Assembly: GCA_965649825.1 (NCBI GenBank) | Contig: OZ287694.1 | Span: 2,356,001-2,420,000 of the forward strand | DNA length: 64,000 nt | Direction of reading: 5' to 3' | DNA from: Penicillus capitatus | Taxonomy: Eukaryota; Chlorophyta | Shown: one piece after another, positions 42,336 through 53,855 of the stretch | How positions within the stretch are numbered: position 1 is the stretch's first letter | How the letters are laid out: every line of letters begins with the position of its first letter | The notes under the pieces: model-generated | Database searches by the model: none | What the model saw: only the letters and a program-made list of their open reading frames with translations | What the model was told of the DNA's origin: nothing | Made by a program: the position numbers and the translations under genes

Positions 42336-43720
42336 GACCGTGAGATGTGATGCCTCAGTTGCCACTTAATGAGACGAAGATCAATGCGCTGCTGCGGCTT
42401 GGTGACAGGGGCACACGGATGGTGGCTTCGTCGTCAACCTGTTCACGAATCATTCTCTGCCACATGAGTCAGGTCTGGTGTTGGAGATCTCGCCTTCATT
42501 TGAAGACTGAGCGATCGCACGTCTGGTGAGTCTGCACCACTATCGAACACAAACAAACCTATGTTGTGCACGATGTGACGTTTGCTGTCGAGATGGGTAC
42601 GACGCTCATTTCCAATTCGATGCCGACGAGCAGAAACAAATTGTCCACGAGCACGCGTCTTTGGCGGTGCCTTCCGCATTGTGCACCGAAAAGATTGATA
42701 GACAGGTCAGCACATCTATCACCTCAAAGGTCCTTCCACGATTACGGCTTAACAGTGGTCAAAAATTGAGTGATGAGATAGGACACAGCATCAATAGCTA
42801 TGGAATCTATCTGGCTAAGACATGTCGCCGGTCGGCCGCGCAGCGAGAAACGAGCTAAAAGCGGAAGACTTTACAAGTTCGGAGCAAGGTCTCCAAAGGT
42901 TCGAATTCGCCGTTAAATACGCGAATGGTAAGGTGACCCCTGGACAGGATGAGTGAGCAACGAATCAGAGCCAAGGAAAAGCGTTCCTCGAAATCCCAGA
43001 GGGCTCTCTGAAAAGAAATCGAGCGTCCCTCGAAACATAGGACCCCCTTTCCACGAGGCAGTCGCATCGCCATGAAAATCTTGGCGACAGCATGTATCTC
43101 TTCCTTTGGAATCATAAACGATGTGTGTGAATGGTGTAATCAAAGCCCGGTTGCCAGCGGCATTTCGGAGGTGGACGAAGGATCTCTAGAAGAAAAGACC
43201 GGCGACAACGGGTTCAATTCCCGCTCTGGACGATGGGACAGCGGGGTGGTACGGGATGAGAGCGACGACGCTGGTTAAGCCGAGACCGAGCCGCGAAGAT
43301 GACGACGATTTAATGGAATGATGTGAGCGCAAGATGCGAATAAGTGATTAGATGAGAGCACTACAACGGACTGAGGTGCCGACCGCCGATTTGCTCTGCG
43401 AAAGGCGGGATATCAAGAACCGTGACGTGTAACAGCGGCATGTAAAACATTGATTGATTGAATGAATGATATGCCGTCGCTCACGAAGCCACCACTAACT
43501 TTTGGTCATTACTTCAAACAATCCTATTTGTCCCACATGAGATCATGAAGCCATGTTGAATGTGTTAAGGAGAGAAAATGAAAATGCTCTTATTTGTGGC
43601 CATTTCTAACCAATCTTTTCAAATTTCCCAACCAGGGTGAAAGGACCTCGTGAAGAGGTGACGTGCACATGGCGCCATTAATGACGATTTCCGCATGCAG
43701 AAGGACGCGATTAATTTGCT
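42336..43720. other. No supported gene
   Basis: One short coding-like relic (about 42425-42511, FVVNLFTNHSLPHESGLVLE) without start or partners. Octamer at 42572. A tRNA-like T-arm at about 43208 was rejected (see below). Confidence 0.35.
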
Positions 43721-44230
43721 TCAGTCGAGATTTGTTCTTGAGTATGTGGGGCCCCATGCAGTCGCTGTATAGATCGCCTGTGGTATGAGGATGCTGCGTG
43801 TTAGGGTTCTAAGAATCCAGGGATCGGTGCCCCAGTGCATTGAAGCCATTTTCTTGATCGCTGAGAGACTTTGGGTCATCTTCCTCTCCAGGTGATTTAT
43901 GTGAACGCCGAACGTGAGTTTTCGATCAAAGTGCACTCCCAAGTACTTCAGAGTTGGAGAGGGATGAATTGGAGTACCAAAGATGGCAGTCTTGGGATAT
44001 GCGTTTTTCGGAGTCTGGTGATGCTTAAAAGTTTCGTCTTTGAGCAGTTGCACTTCAAAGGATTTTTCGAACACCATTCTTCCAGAGCTTGAATTGATGC
44101 CTGGAGATCAGTGTTAGGGAACCGTCTTTGTCTACCATACGCCACAGAACAGAGTCGTTGGCGAAAAGCTGTCCTTTGACTTCGCCTCTACATATCGACG
44201 GCAAACATAAACGATGTAGTTGATATCTTG
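43721..44230 (-). mobile_element. Relic of a non-LTR (LINE-type) reverse transcriptase
   Basis: Read on the minus strand: QLFANDSVLW (a decayed form of the Y/F-ADD active-site block), LQASIQALEEWCSKNPLKCN and CSKTKLLSI, then LKYLGVHFDRKLTFGVHINH and LRTLTRSILIPQAIYTATAW. This is the palm-end and thumb region of LINE RTs, in two frames, with the second catalytic Asp region altered. No endonuclease, ORF1 or poly-A tail is visible, so it is a dead fragment. Confidence 0.8.
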
Positions 44231-45217
44231 TCACGCGGGAGGCGCCACGCTAAACGAGCATACACAACGGAAGGCTCTAAGTTTACAGAGCAAGGTTGTT
44301 TGCCCACAGAATGCGCCCATTAATATGCGGAATGTGACACGATTTCACAGGTTAGGTGAGTCATCTAAGGCTCAGGGCCATAAGAAAGTACACCTGACAA
44401 GACGTTAAGTGCTTCTTGGAATTATTAGCTCCTCAGAATCGAGGCAGCTGATGTGACTTCCACGCGAGAGTGGTATACCTTCATAAGGCATTTATTTCCG
44501 TGTTGTTGCGGATTCTCTCGTTTAGTTGCTTCTACATTACCCTCCTCCCTTTCGATGAAACACTAACATCATCTCTCCATTGAGATTGAAGCTATACGAC
44601 ACAGACGATAGCTGTCGGCGCCTTCTCGGTAATTCACTGAGAGCTATTACGCCGAAGACATTGCGCCTTCCACTGCCTTCTGATCTCTCTGAATCTTGAC
44701 CTAGAGATCTGACAGGTTTTTAGGTAAGACAGATGTGAGCCTTGTTGTCTTTTGACCCAAATCGGGATGTTTGCCGACCCTCTGTCTCTTGTCCTTTCGC
44801 TACACGTATCCTGTTAATGGTGGATTGACAGATGTGGGCACTAGCGATGTCTGTTTAGACTGAATACTGTTGTGTGTTCACTCTAATCAATGGACCAGGG
44901 CTGCATCAAACATACCTGCCTCCTGTATGTGGTGAATAGAAACACTGTATCATCTGATTAGATCGTTCCGGAACGCGTAACCATGTTTTAAAAGACGACT
45001 CACCTAGATTCATGTCTCCGCGTAGATCGTTCACTGATCTCTCTAAAATGGCGACATGTTAAGGATCGATTACAGAATTCAAAGGTTATCGACAAGAAAA
45101 GTCAGCAGAGTTCAGTTTCTGGGGCCTTCTAGGCCGATAGAGTGATGACAAACTTCAGCAGATTGCTCCATTTCCAATCAAGAACGAAACAACAACTATC
45201 GTACTGTCGCGCTGTCG
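44231..45217. other. No supported gene
   Basis: AT-richer than its surroundings, with many stops in all frames and one octamer copy (44450). Nothing else seen. Confidence 0.4.
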
Positions 45218-45649
45218 ATGAACGAATCTGATCGCCTCAAGATCGCAGAGAACAAAGAGAGACTCCTGATTCAGGTCAGCTATCCTCAAGCACTCCTCGA
45301 GCGTTTCAGACGTGTGATGCTCCCTGCTGTCAGTCCATGGAGCTCCGGCAATGGATCACCCATGGCCGAGGAGACGACAGAGACAGCTGAGCGTCTTTCT
45401 AGAGATCTCCAAATAGGCAGCTCCAGACACACACCCTATTCCTGTCTCTTTTCCTGCAGGCAATGTACAATCAGCACGAAATGGCGAATGTGATCGTATC
45501 GAACGATCCTCGCATCCTCTTCAAGAATCTCCTGTCCCTCTAAACAGGTCATCCTCTCAGAGACCGTCGACGACGAACAGCAGAAGCTCATGGCAACTTG
45601 GACAAAGACATTACAGAGAGATGACGATCGCTTTGTCCTTCTACTTTAA
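45218..45649 (+). CDS. Small unidentified protein, overlaps SmE tail to tail
   Basis: Start [19 protein letters not shown] before a possible GTCAGC donor. The clearest later part is [12 protein letters not shown] joined by a 52-nt intron (GTATCG...AAACAG) to [20 protein letters not shown] and [13 protein letters not shown], with stop TAA at 45647-45649. The middle exons are not resolved. The predicted product is a charged helical protein; I do not recognise a family. Its coding end overlaps the stop of the SmE gene on the other strand by a few bases. Confidence 0.45.
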
Positions 45650-46062
45650 TGGCTGCATCAAGGTGATGGTGTCTCCCTTTATCAGAATGCGACCTGGCAC
45701 ATATACTCGGCATCGAATGTCGGGAAAAGGATCTCGATATACCCAAAGGCTTCCGGGTCTTCTTCTTCACGAAGATCTCTTGGGCATCATCGAGCACCAA
45801 GTTCATATACTCGTCAAATCCCTTCAGACCGGAAACGTCACATCAGACCCCCTGTGACAGATGTTCCGCGTTCGTACAATGATGGTGCCTTCAATCTTCA
45901 TATCCTTCTGCTCGAATATCCAAATCTGAATCCGCTGCCGGTTCTGAAGAAACCGGAAGATCAGGTTCTGGAGAAGGGTTCGAACAGGTCAGGAATGAAA
46001 GGCATCTGCCACGAGATGTGTACGATGGGCTGGGTCATTATACGGTGGGCGCGTCCCGACAT
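45641..46062 (-). CDS. SNRPE: Small nuclear ribonucleoprotein Sm E
   Basis: Core Sm-ring subunit of spliceosomal snRNPs. Four exons: [33 protein letters not shown] through DMKIEGTII (Sm1); [20 protein letters not shown] through [21 protein letters not shown] (Sm2). About 88 aa, matching the family's usual 88-92. Introns are 56, 56 and 49 nt. The second carries CTGATGTGACG about 20 nt before its AG, at the place expected for a branch point. The ATG is at 46062, stop TAG at 45641-45643. The frame stays open upstream of the ATG, but SmE proteins do not have such an extension. Confidence 0.95.
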
Positions 46063-46499
46063 CTTGAAGGTGTGGACACCGCAGACAACGTCGACTTGAA
46101 GAGGGAGGACGAAGAGAGACTCCAGAAACGAAGAGCCGGTGCGCGTCCCGTTCAATGCGGTATTCGGATTTCGTCGTACGACGTTTGCCGTCATCCATCG
46201 GGTCCACCACATTCTGGCCGTCGCCCCCTTCGCACCATTGGCTCCTCTCTCCGTCTCAGATTTTCGTTTGGGCATACAGCAGTCGAGCAAGGTCTTCGAC
46301 AATGTCGCGTGTCTTCTGCCTGTGCCGCTTCGGCAGACGGCTGACGAGGCTAAGAAGCGTCAGCCGTTCGATGACTGTCCCAGCCTACTGTAGACTGGCA
46401 CGGCGCTTCAGGTAGAGACACTCTCTTCTACCTTCTCTGCGAGTCCTGAGATCTGGATCGCGATCTTGTTGACTGACGCCTTGCCACATGCGTTATCAT

Positions 46500-46740
46500 G
46501 ACAGTTCTAGTGTCCCCCTCAAATGCGGGCCTTGTGGCTGAAGAAGGAAGTCGGCAGAGTTTCTCAAGGGGATGCCGCCGCCGAAATCGAACGGATAAAG
46601 CGACTCTGGAGTGGGAGCTGACAAACAGAGGCTGGACATCCCATGTCAAAGGACAACACATGTGTGGATCTCACTCCTATGCGACGAGGAGAAAAGATGT
46701 TGCTGCCAAGAAGGACTGAATCAAAGAGGCCTGTAATTTG
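46500..46740 (+). CDS. Possible small gene, exons incomplete
   Basis: LWLKKEVGRVSQGDAAAEIE then RIKRLWSGS in one frame, and TEAGHPMSKDNTCVDLTPMR ... TESKRPVI in another ending at a stop near 46740, look like two exons separated by a very short intron. No start or family is recognised. Confidence 0.3.
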
Positions 46741-46876
46741 ACCGGTTGCAGATTCAACAGAATGTTCATCACGAATGTATTCACTGTGCAGGTCGTCACG
46801 GATCCGTAAGAGACGTCGTGTTTGAAGGAGAGATCAGTGACGGCGCGCACCTTCACCTGTCACATCAGACGACGTC

Positions 46877-49181
46877 ATGTTCGTGCCTTTGCGCGGCGCT
46901 GGGCTGTTGCGCAAAGGATGGATCTCGCAGCGACACGCCACGCGGATCGTCGTCTGTCGCGAATGGGCCTTGAACGCCGCGGACGATGAAGCTTCGAACA
47001 CACCGTCGACAGAAAAGACCAAAATACGCAGCGTCCATCACACCCTGCTCGCCGAGATCCCTCCTCAGCTCTTCTTGCGATTCAGGGGACGGCAGCACTG
47101 CGTCAGAAACTCAGACGTGCCCTGAGCCAAGAGATCCATCAGAACCCTTCAACCGAACCTACCCCGCACTCGCCTGCTAAGCTGAAGTGGGCTGAGACGT
47201 CATGGGAAGAAGAAGGTCCAGCAGATCGTGCATGGAGTGCAGAATGATATCGTGGCGTCTTTAGGGGCATTGCCGGATCTTCAGAAGAAGAAGTCCCCAG
47301 CGGAAGTGCGCTGCTTCGACACGGCGGCAATTCACGTCAAGTCGGGCGACGGAGGCAACGGCTGCGTGGCCTTCCATCGAGAGAAGTTTGTCTCCAAAGG
47401 TCACACCATCCCTCGGCTGTCGTCTTGAGCAACGTGCTGTCACATCAGGTGGTCCATCTGGCGGTAACGGAGGGAGAGGTGGACATGTTTGGGCTGTTGC
47501 TGATCGTAATCTCAATTCGCTCCTCGGTCGGACGACAGATCAGCATCCATCCCCACGTCACATCAAGGATGCATGTGTGTGATAGGTTTCAGACGCAAAG
47601 TGCATTTCCGGGCGACACGAGGGGAAAGCGGCAAGGGATCGAATCTGACGGGCGCCCAAGGAGAGGACGCTTTCGTTGCCGTTCCTCCAGGAACCGTCAT
47701 CCGCATAAAGAACGATAAGGAGACGCCTCCTCTGGCGGAACTCTTCCAACACGGTCGATCACACTTTCCGCGAGAATCTGAGTGAGAGTCTTGGTTTGGG
47801 TCACCAGGAGACAAGGCATTGTTGGTGATGGGCGGCAAGGGTGGTCGCGGGAATCTTGCCTTCAAGACGGCGCGCAACAATGCCCCGACGATTGCGGAGA
47901 ACGGAGCCCCGGGAGAGGAACAGTGGCTGGAATTGGAGTTGAAACTGGTGGCCGATGTCGGCATCATCGGCGTACCCAATGCAGGAAAGAGCACGTTATT
48001 AGCCGCCATCAGCGCAGCTAAACCCAAAGCAAAGACATCGCCTGTGCATCTCACTCTTTTCCAATGAGATATCTGGTGCAGATTGCGAACTATCCGTTCA
48101 CGACATTGACACCGAATCTCGGTGTCTGTGACTTGGACTACCGCACGACAGTCTTCGCAGATGTGCCCGGTCTCTTGGAGGGTGCTTCCAAAGGCATGCT
48201 GCCAGTGGCGGCGGATTCCAGTACTTAAGTGTGATTTCGGTGTAACAGGGATCGGATTGGGTCATGAGTTTCTGAGACACTGCATGCGATGCCGCGTCCT
48301 GGTTCACATCGTGGATGGGTCCAGCCCCGATCCTGTCGGAGACTACGAGGTCGAACGCAAAACGTCGTCTCATACTTAAAGGCGCGAGCGACTGGCGATT
48401 CTAGGCCATTCAGCTTGAGCTGAGTCTGTTCAGTCCAGACCTTGCATCCAAGCCACAGATCGTCTGCTACAACAAGACCGACATCCCCGAAGTCCGTGAT
48501 GCGTGGAATCGCATGAAGTCACTGCTGATGGACAAGGTCACTCTCTTCTGTGATGTGACGGGTCGTGGACATGGAGTGCTTAGGGTGTGACGGAGGATCG
48601 GATCTTTGCGATCAGTGCCGTCACCGGGGCGAACACAGAATCCGTGGTTCGTTCCGTACGGCAGGTACTGAAAGATCTTCCGGAAGATACGGAGACAGAA
48701 ACGAATGCCAGAAATCTGCAGAAGCCCCTTCGATCTAGCACAACGCCACAGATCGAAGACTTCGTGATCCGTGCGCAGAAAGACATCACCCCTCGTCAGT
48801 ACGTCGTGGCCGGCGAGGCAATCGAGCTCTTCACCTCCATGACCAACTGGACGTATTACGAAGCCTATCGACGGTGTGTTGTGTCTCTTGCTGATGGCGG
48901 CGGATGCGAACGGGTGTTGCAGTTTTCAGCGGGTTTTGGATCGTTCAGGGATTAGCGACGCATTGAGAGAGTACGGAGTTCGGGAGGGCGACGATGTCAC
49001 CATCGGTATGGAGCGAAGAGAGATCTACCGTCGTGGTGCAGGTCGATGTTGCGTAGGGGAACGCGTTTTTACCTGGAGCGACGATCAGTCGGAGAAGTCG
49101 CTCTTTGAGAGCTTTAAGCTGACGCAGAAAGCGGAACGCAGAGCGCTGAGAGGAAGTGCTCGATGGCCACACAGTACATGA
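46877..49181 (+). CDS. Obg-family GTPase, organelle-type
   Basis: GTPase for large-subunit ribosome assembly (bacterial ObgE, mitochondrial GTPBP5, plastid ObgC). The leader [20 protein letters not shown] is basic and acid-poor at first, like an import signal. Exons then give [20 protein letters not shown] and, past a 49-nt intron (47216-47264), the Obg fold: [50 protein letters not shown]. The G domain follows: GVPNAGKST (G1), YPFTTL (G2), [12 protein letters not shown] (G3), NKTD (G4), SAVTG (G5). A C-terminal domain follows ([30 protein letters not shown]). About ten introns of 47-60 nt; two appear to be GC-AG (48029-48081 and 48194-48248). Four octamer copies lie in or just before it. Confidence 0.93.
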
Positions 49182-50388
49182 AGAAGCACCAAACGGGGAA
49201 AGATCTTCAATGCCTCGCTTGCCTTTTTGTCATCTCTGACCTCTAGCCATCGCTCTTCACTGGTTTAGAGAACTCGTGGTTTGTAAGCTTGCTTAAAATG
49301 GATATTGAGCCTTGTCTAACCGTCACGTCAATCGTCAAGCGCTGGAACTGTCTGTTTGTTTCGTTTTTGTGTTACTCTTTTCAGTTTGCTCGCAACGCGC
49401 TGTAACCCGTTAGATTTGATCTTTATATGGACTTTTAGGTTGTGTCAAGTACAGCGGGTTGTATTGTTTGCGTCGGCGAACAGAGACAGGCAGATCAGTG
49501 ACAACGAGAAAGGTGCGTTCGAAACGCAAACTATTTTCCTTGGCGGGATACGAATGGTTAGACAATTCGCCGCACACGTCGCGCAATGGCAGCGAAGTTG
49601 ACTTGTGGGACGGCACTTGTGACGGTCAGGAGAGAAGGGAATATTAAGATCGTTTTGGCGGCTGTGCCGGAGTGCGCCGAGCGGAGAGCGCACTATCTAC
49701 GAAGGAAAGTGGCTCGGACGTCTGCTGCACACAAGGGCGTCTATGACAGTGACGTCATGTGTATGCATCTGCCACGAAAAGTGAGACGCCGACTGCGTGG
49801 AGTGTCGTCATAGACGTTCGAATACAGATCGTCGCCTTGAAAAGACAGCCGTGAATGGATGCAATTGACTGCCTCATCAAAGCAGTTCCTGCTCCCGTCG
49901 TTTCGTTTGAGACGCTTCTTTGACGTTCTTTTGCGGTTTGCGTCGAATCGCCTCGTGGATGACGCCACTCTTTTGGCGCGTTCTCACCGCCCTTCTGCCG
50001 AAAAGCCATCTGTCTGCGGCAGATCGACGAATCGAGCAGCGTTAATGACATGATCATTCGCATGACGACGCCGCGTCTCTGAAACTCCACCAATCTGCCA
50101 AACAGCTGTCGTTGCTGATGTGACGTCTGGATGCGAACAACCAGGAAGAGACGATTCGTGAGCAATTGTTCGCTTAGGTAGCGGCTGTACATGATCTATC
50201 CGAATTGAAATCGGGTCAGGAGCGTGCGTGGCGGAGGATGGCAGATTTCTTCAACCATAACATGTCATCATACTCAGTATGCATCAGTACATAATGGGGC
50301 TGAGCAGTGAAACATAGCACGTTAATATCACATAAGAAGATCAAAGATCCACGTTGATAGTATCAAAAAAGCAGAAGGCGCGCGTTTC
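49182..50388. other. Weak coding candidates, not resolved
   Basis: A plus-strand frame from 49586 (MAAKLTCGTALVTVRREGNI) and a minus-strand frame from 50192 (MYSRYLSEQLLTNRLFLV ... QRQLFGRLVEFQRRGVVM) overlap antisense. Either could be real; neither has a recognised domain. The minus candidate has GTCACATCAG where an acceptor would be needed. At about 50220-50388 nothing is seen. Confidence 0.3.
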
Positions 50389-51496
50389 TCAGGCAGTTGC
50401 TCCCAGAGATCTTTCGAGCTCTTTGTTAATACCAGCTCTCATTTCCGCGTAGCTGCTGTATCCAATCACAGGCTGAACAAAAGACATCCACTTTGCGTCC
50501 ATCTTCTCGTTCATTGCATCGGAGAGAAGTTTGCTGCCCTCTTTCACCTTCCCTTTTCGAACACGTCCGTCGTGTTGTTTGATTCCGCGATCACGAGGCA
50601 GACCCATGGCCGCATTTCTAACAGATTTGATTTGATGTGCGTCGAACTTGCTTGTGTGTTTCCTCATATACCCCAGCGACGCCTGAGAACAGAGCAGGTG
50701 ACAAAGTGTGAGCAAAAGTGTGAGGGATCGACACTTGATGCTCTACAAGTTTAAGCAGTTTGGGGTTGTTTTCTCCGAGGCCGAGAAACTTGGCAACGCG
50801 ACAGATGCAGCCAGACAGATCTTCTTTCAGATCTTCATAATGAAGCCACAAGACATTGCTGTCATTGCGGTATGGATACCACGAAACTAAACCAGACACA
50901 TCAGACTGGCACAATCGGCGTCGTTGCCCTACGCAAGTGTTGCAGTTGATAGGCGTTGGCGAAGGGAGTGTAGGTGACGTTGTCCCGAACGACGAGCCAG
51001 TCGGCCAACTCATCCAAAGATACCTCGCCGTCATCAAACAGCCAGTCGCGGAAGAAATAGTAGGCAGAGGTGATGGCGTCTTTGGGGTCTCTAGACAGCG
51101 CAACGAGGTGATCGAGGCATCGTCGAGATGGAGGATGGACCTGGTGACAACAATGTACTTGCCGAATCCTTGAGGCGTCATGCCGAAGGGATGGTGCGTT
51201 CTGAAGAAACGTGGCGGCGAAAACGGCTGCTCGAATGCCAAGTCGCCATCCGGTTGGTAGCCATAGTACAGCTCGAGGGATGGGAAAACCGTATCGATTT
51301 CTTCGAAGCTCATATCGCCTCCGGAGCGGAGACCGTGCATGATTTGTTGCATCCACGTCGTTCCGCACTTCAGACCCGTCGTCAGCAGAACATCGCTTGG
51401 CCAGGGATGAAAATCGAGTCCCTTCTTCAGAGCTTCCATGGTCGTTACCCCACGTGTGCGTTCAAAAAATCTCAGCATAGCTGGTGAGCATTCCAT
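50389..51496 (-). CDS. PAPS-dependent sulfotransferase, copy A
   Basis: Transfers sulfate from PAPS to a small acceptor. Start MECSPAMLRFFERTRG at 51496. The 5'-phosphosulfate loop is TTGLKCGTTWMQQIMHGLRS (usual form PKSGTTW). VVTR is joined by a 50-nt intron to DPKDAITSAYYFFRDWLFDD, the 3'-phosphate region. A 46-nt intron leads to SWYPYRNDSNVLWLHYEDLK and FLGLGENNPKLLKLVEHQ. A 51-nt intron leads to ASLGYMRKHTSKFDAHQIKS and the C-terminal RKGKVKEGSKLLSDAMNEKM. All exons share phase. About 310 aa, normal for soluble SULTs. Copy B lies 1.1 kb upstream in the same orientation. Confidence 0.88.
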
Positions 51497-52618
51497 TGCG
51501 GGTTTGGAGGTCGGGAAGTTGAAACAGAACGTATGAATTGAGTGGAGGTTAAGGAAAAGACACGATAGGCGATGTGCGAAGGAGACCCAGAAGTTCTGCT
51601 CCCACTCGTTTTCGATCGGATGCCGTTTGATGGCGCTATTAATTTCGTCGCGTCGACGATGACGGTCCACCGACGATTTGAGACGACACGAGGTAGCCGG
51701 TCGCGCGCGGAGATCCGAGAGATCAACGGATACCCTTACCGAATGCATCTTCAAAGCTTTAACTGCTCCGAAGACCAACACCTGTATGGTTCTCGCCGAG
51801 TTCTCACCTGTATCGGCACAGACTCGACGGTTATCCTCTGACGGTTTCGTGGAGCTTTGAAGCTGCTCAGAACTCTGGTAGCCGCTCCTGGCCGCCGAAC
51901 AGAACGAGGCAGATGGTGGTGGACGCGGTCAAGGACGCGGCATATTGGTATGCTGTCTGTCATGTCTCGTAAGGAGCATCGTTGGGAGCCAGTGCTGCAT
52001 AGATTCTGAGAGCACCATCATTCTGTCTTCTGTTTTTTTCTTGCTGGATGAGGATTCACACCGTGAGGCTTGATCACTTTAGAACAGACAATCTTTAAAC
52101 AGCACGATCGTCGCAAATCGGTTGATTGGCGTCCGGAGAGACGACCACCAGACACAAGCCGTAGATGCCAATAGAGAAGACCATTGGCAGGACAGAAGCC
52201 GGATGGGCCGATATCAAGACGCCTCCCTGTAAAAGTCTAAGGCACTCCAATGGCGGCTGTGTTGGTGGTTTGTTAACAGCTCGCGCATCAAATGGCAAAG
52301 TACTGAAAGATGATGACGCGGTTGCCGCGACAGATAAAACGGCCATCCCTTACTTACAGCCTAATCCTTAACACTTTAAAGAAGGGAGAAATGAAGATTC
52401 ATAACCACCCATGGTTGCCGATGCGTTTTGAACGGCATCCTGTCTGGCAAACCAATAGATGGCCAGAAGATATACGACTCGGATGGATGAAGCATGCCAT
52501 TCGAGAAAGAAACATAAAATCACAATTCATACGCTGTCAAGCAATGAAGTAGAAGAAAAGACTCCACGAATAGTGATCGCCCGATATGGCTTAGGTGCGT
52601 GAGGAGGCGATCGCTGAA
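51497..52618. other. No supported gene
   Basis: Spacer between the two sulfotransferases. An in-frame upstream extension of copy A (to 51781) has no sulfotransferase similarity and probably lies in the 5' flank. Confidence 0.4.
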
Positions 52619-53758
52619 TCAGGCAGAACTCGCAAAGCTCCTTCCGAGTTCCTTGTTAATTGCAGCTCGCATCTCTTCGTAGCTGCTGTGTCCTGTGACC
52701 GGCTGCATCATGGCACGCCACTTTGCGTCCATCTTCTGATGCATCTCTTCGGAGAGCAGTCTATTCCCATCTCCCAGCCTCCCATTGCGAACTCTGCCTT
52801 CGTGCGTTTGGATGCTATGATAACGCGGAAGGCCCAGCGCCTCGTTCCTGGCGATCTTGATCTGATGCGAATCGAACTTGTGCTTGTGCTTCTTCATGAA
52901 GTCGAAGGACGCCTAAGAACTGTCTATCGAACAACAGGTAGAAACATCGACGGAGAAATGCTTTGCCTGTTCCTCCACGAGCTTCAGCAGCTTGGGATCG
53001 TCTGCTCCCACGTTCAGAAACTGAGCGACCAGGCGGATGCATTGCGTCAGATCCGCCTTCATGTCCTCGTAGTGCAGCCACAAGACGTCTGCGTCTTTGC
53101 GGCGAGGGTACCACGAAACTGTACAGCAAACACACAAACAAACACAGTCAGTGAGAGACTCGAGCGCCATCCATCCCTTACCCATATGCTGCATTTGCGG
53201 CGCGTTGGCCAGAGGCATGTTCGATACCTCTTGTATCATCATCCACTCAACAAACTCGTCCATATTTATTTCGCCTTCCTCGAACACCCAGTTCTGAAGA
53301 AAGAAGTAATAGGATACAGTAGAGTCCTTCGGATTTCTGCGAAGCAGTCGACGGTGCGTACGAATCAGCAGCAAGACACAGACTTACCTGACCACGACGA
53401 TGTGCTTGCCGAATCCCTTAATGGCCATGTCATAAAGGCAATGCGTCCTGAAGAGACGGGGCGGCTCGAATGGCTGGGACGACTCCAGTTCGCGTTCGTG
53501 CTCATACTCGTAATAGAACTCGATGAATGGGATGACGAAATCGACTTCGTCGAAGTTCATGTCCCCTCCGGAGCGAAGTCCGTGCATAATCTGCTGCATC
53601 CAAGCCGTTCCTGACTTTATTCCCGTCGACAAGAGAACGTCGTCTGGACCCGGCTGGAAACGCAGCGCCTTCTCCAGAGAGTTGCGAGTGGTCATCAACG
53701 AAAGGCTTCGAAGGACTTTGCGAATGCAAAGAGGAGGCTCCGCTTCTGGAACAGGCAT
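52619..53758 (-). CDS. PAPS-dependent sulfotransferase, copy B
   Basis: Tandem paralogue of copy A with the same exon plan. Start MPVPEAEPPLCIRKVLRS; PAPS loop STGIKSGTAWMQQIMHGLRS, in which the second Thr of the usual SGTTW is Ala. HIVVVR, then a 51-nt intron (GTAAGT...TCGCAG), then NPKDSTVSYYFFLQNW. Later exons read SWYPRRKDADVLWLHYEDMK, FLNVGADDPKLLKLVEEQ, ASFDFMKKHKHKFDSHQIKI and RNGRLGDGNRLLSEEMHQKM. The Thr-to-Ala change may lower PAPS affinity; otherwise intact. Confidence 0.88.
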
Positions 53759-53855
53759 CTTGAAAACTTATGGGACGAGAAACGGTAACAGGATTGAGAG
53801 CGCAGATAACGCTGACTGAACGACTTGTGAATGATCAGAATGACGAAAGATGACG

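Noticed and set aside
43170-43245. tRNA-like T-arm (GGTTCAATTCC within CGGG...CCCG)
   Set aside because: No matching 5' acceptor strand for the CTCTGGAC that follows, no convincing A-box or anticodon arm at the right distance.
46063-46302. In-frame 80-codon upstream extension of SmE
   Set aside because: SmE proteins are about 90 aa and the spliced product from 46062 already has the full conserved length.
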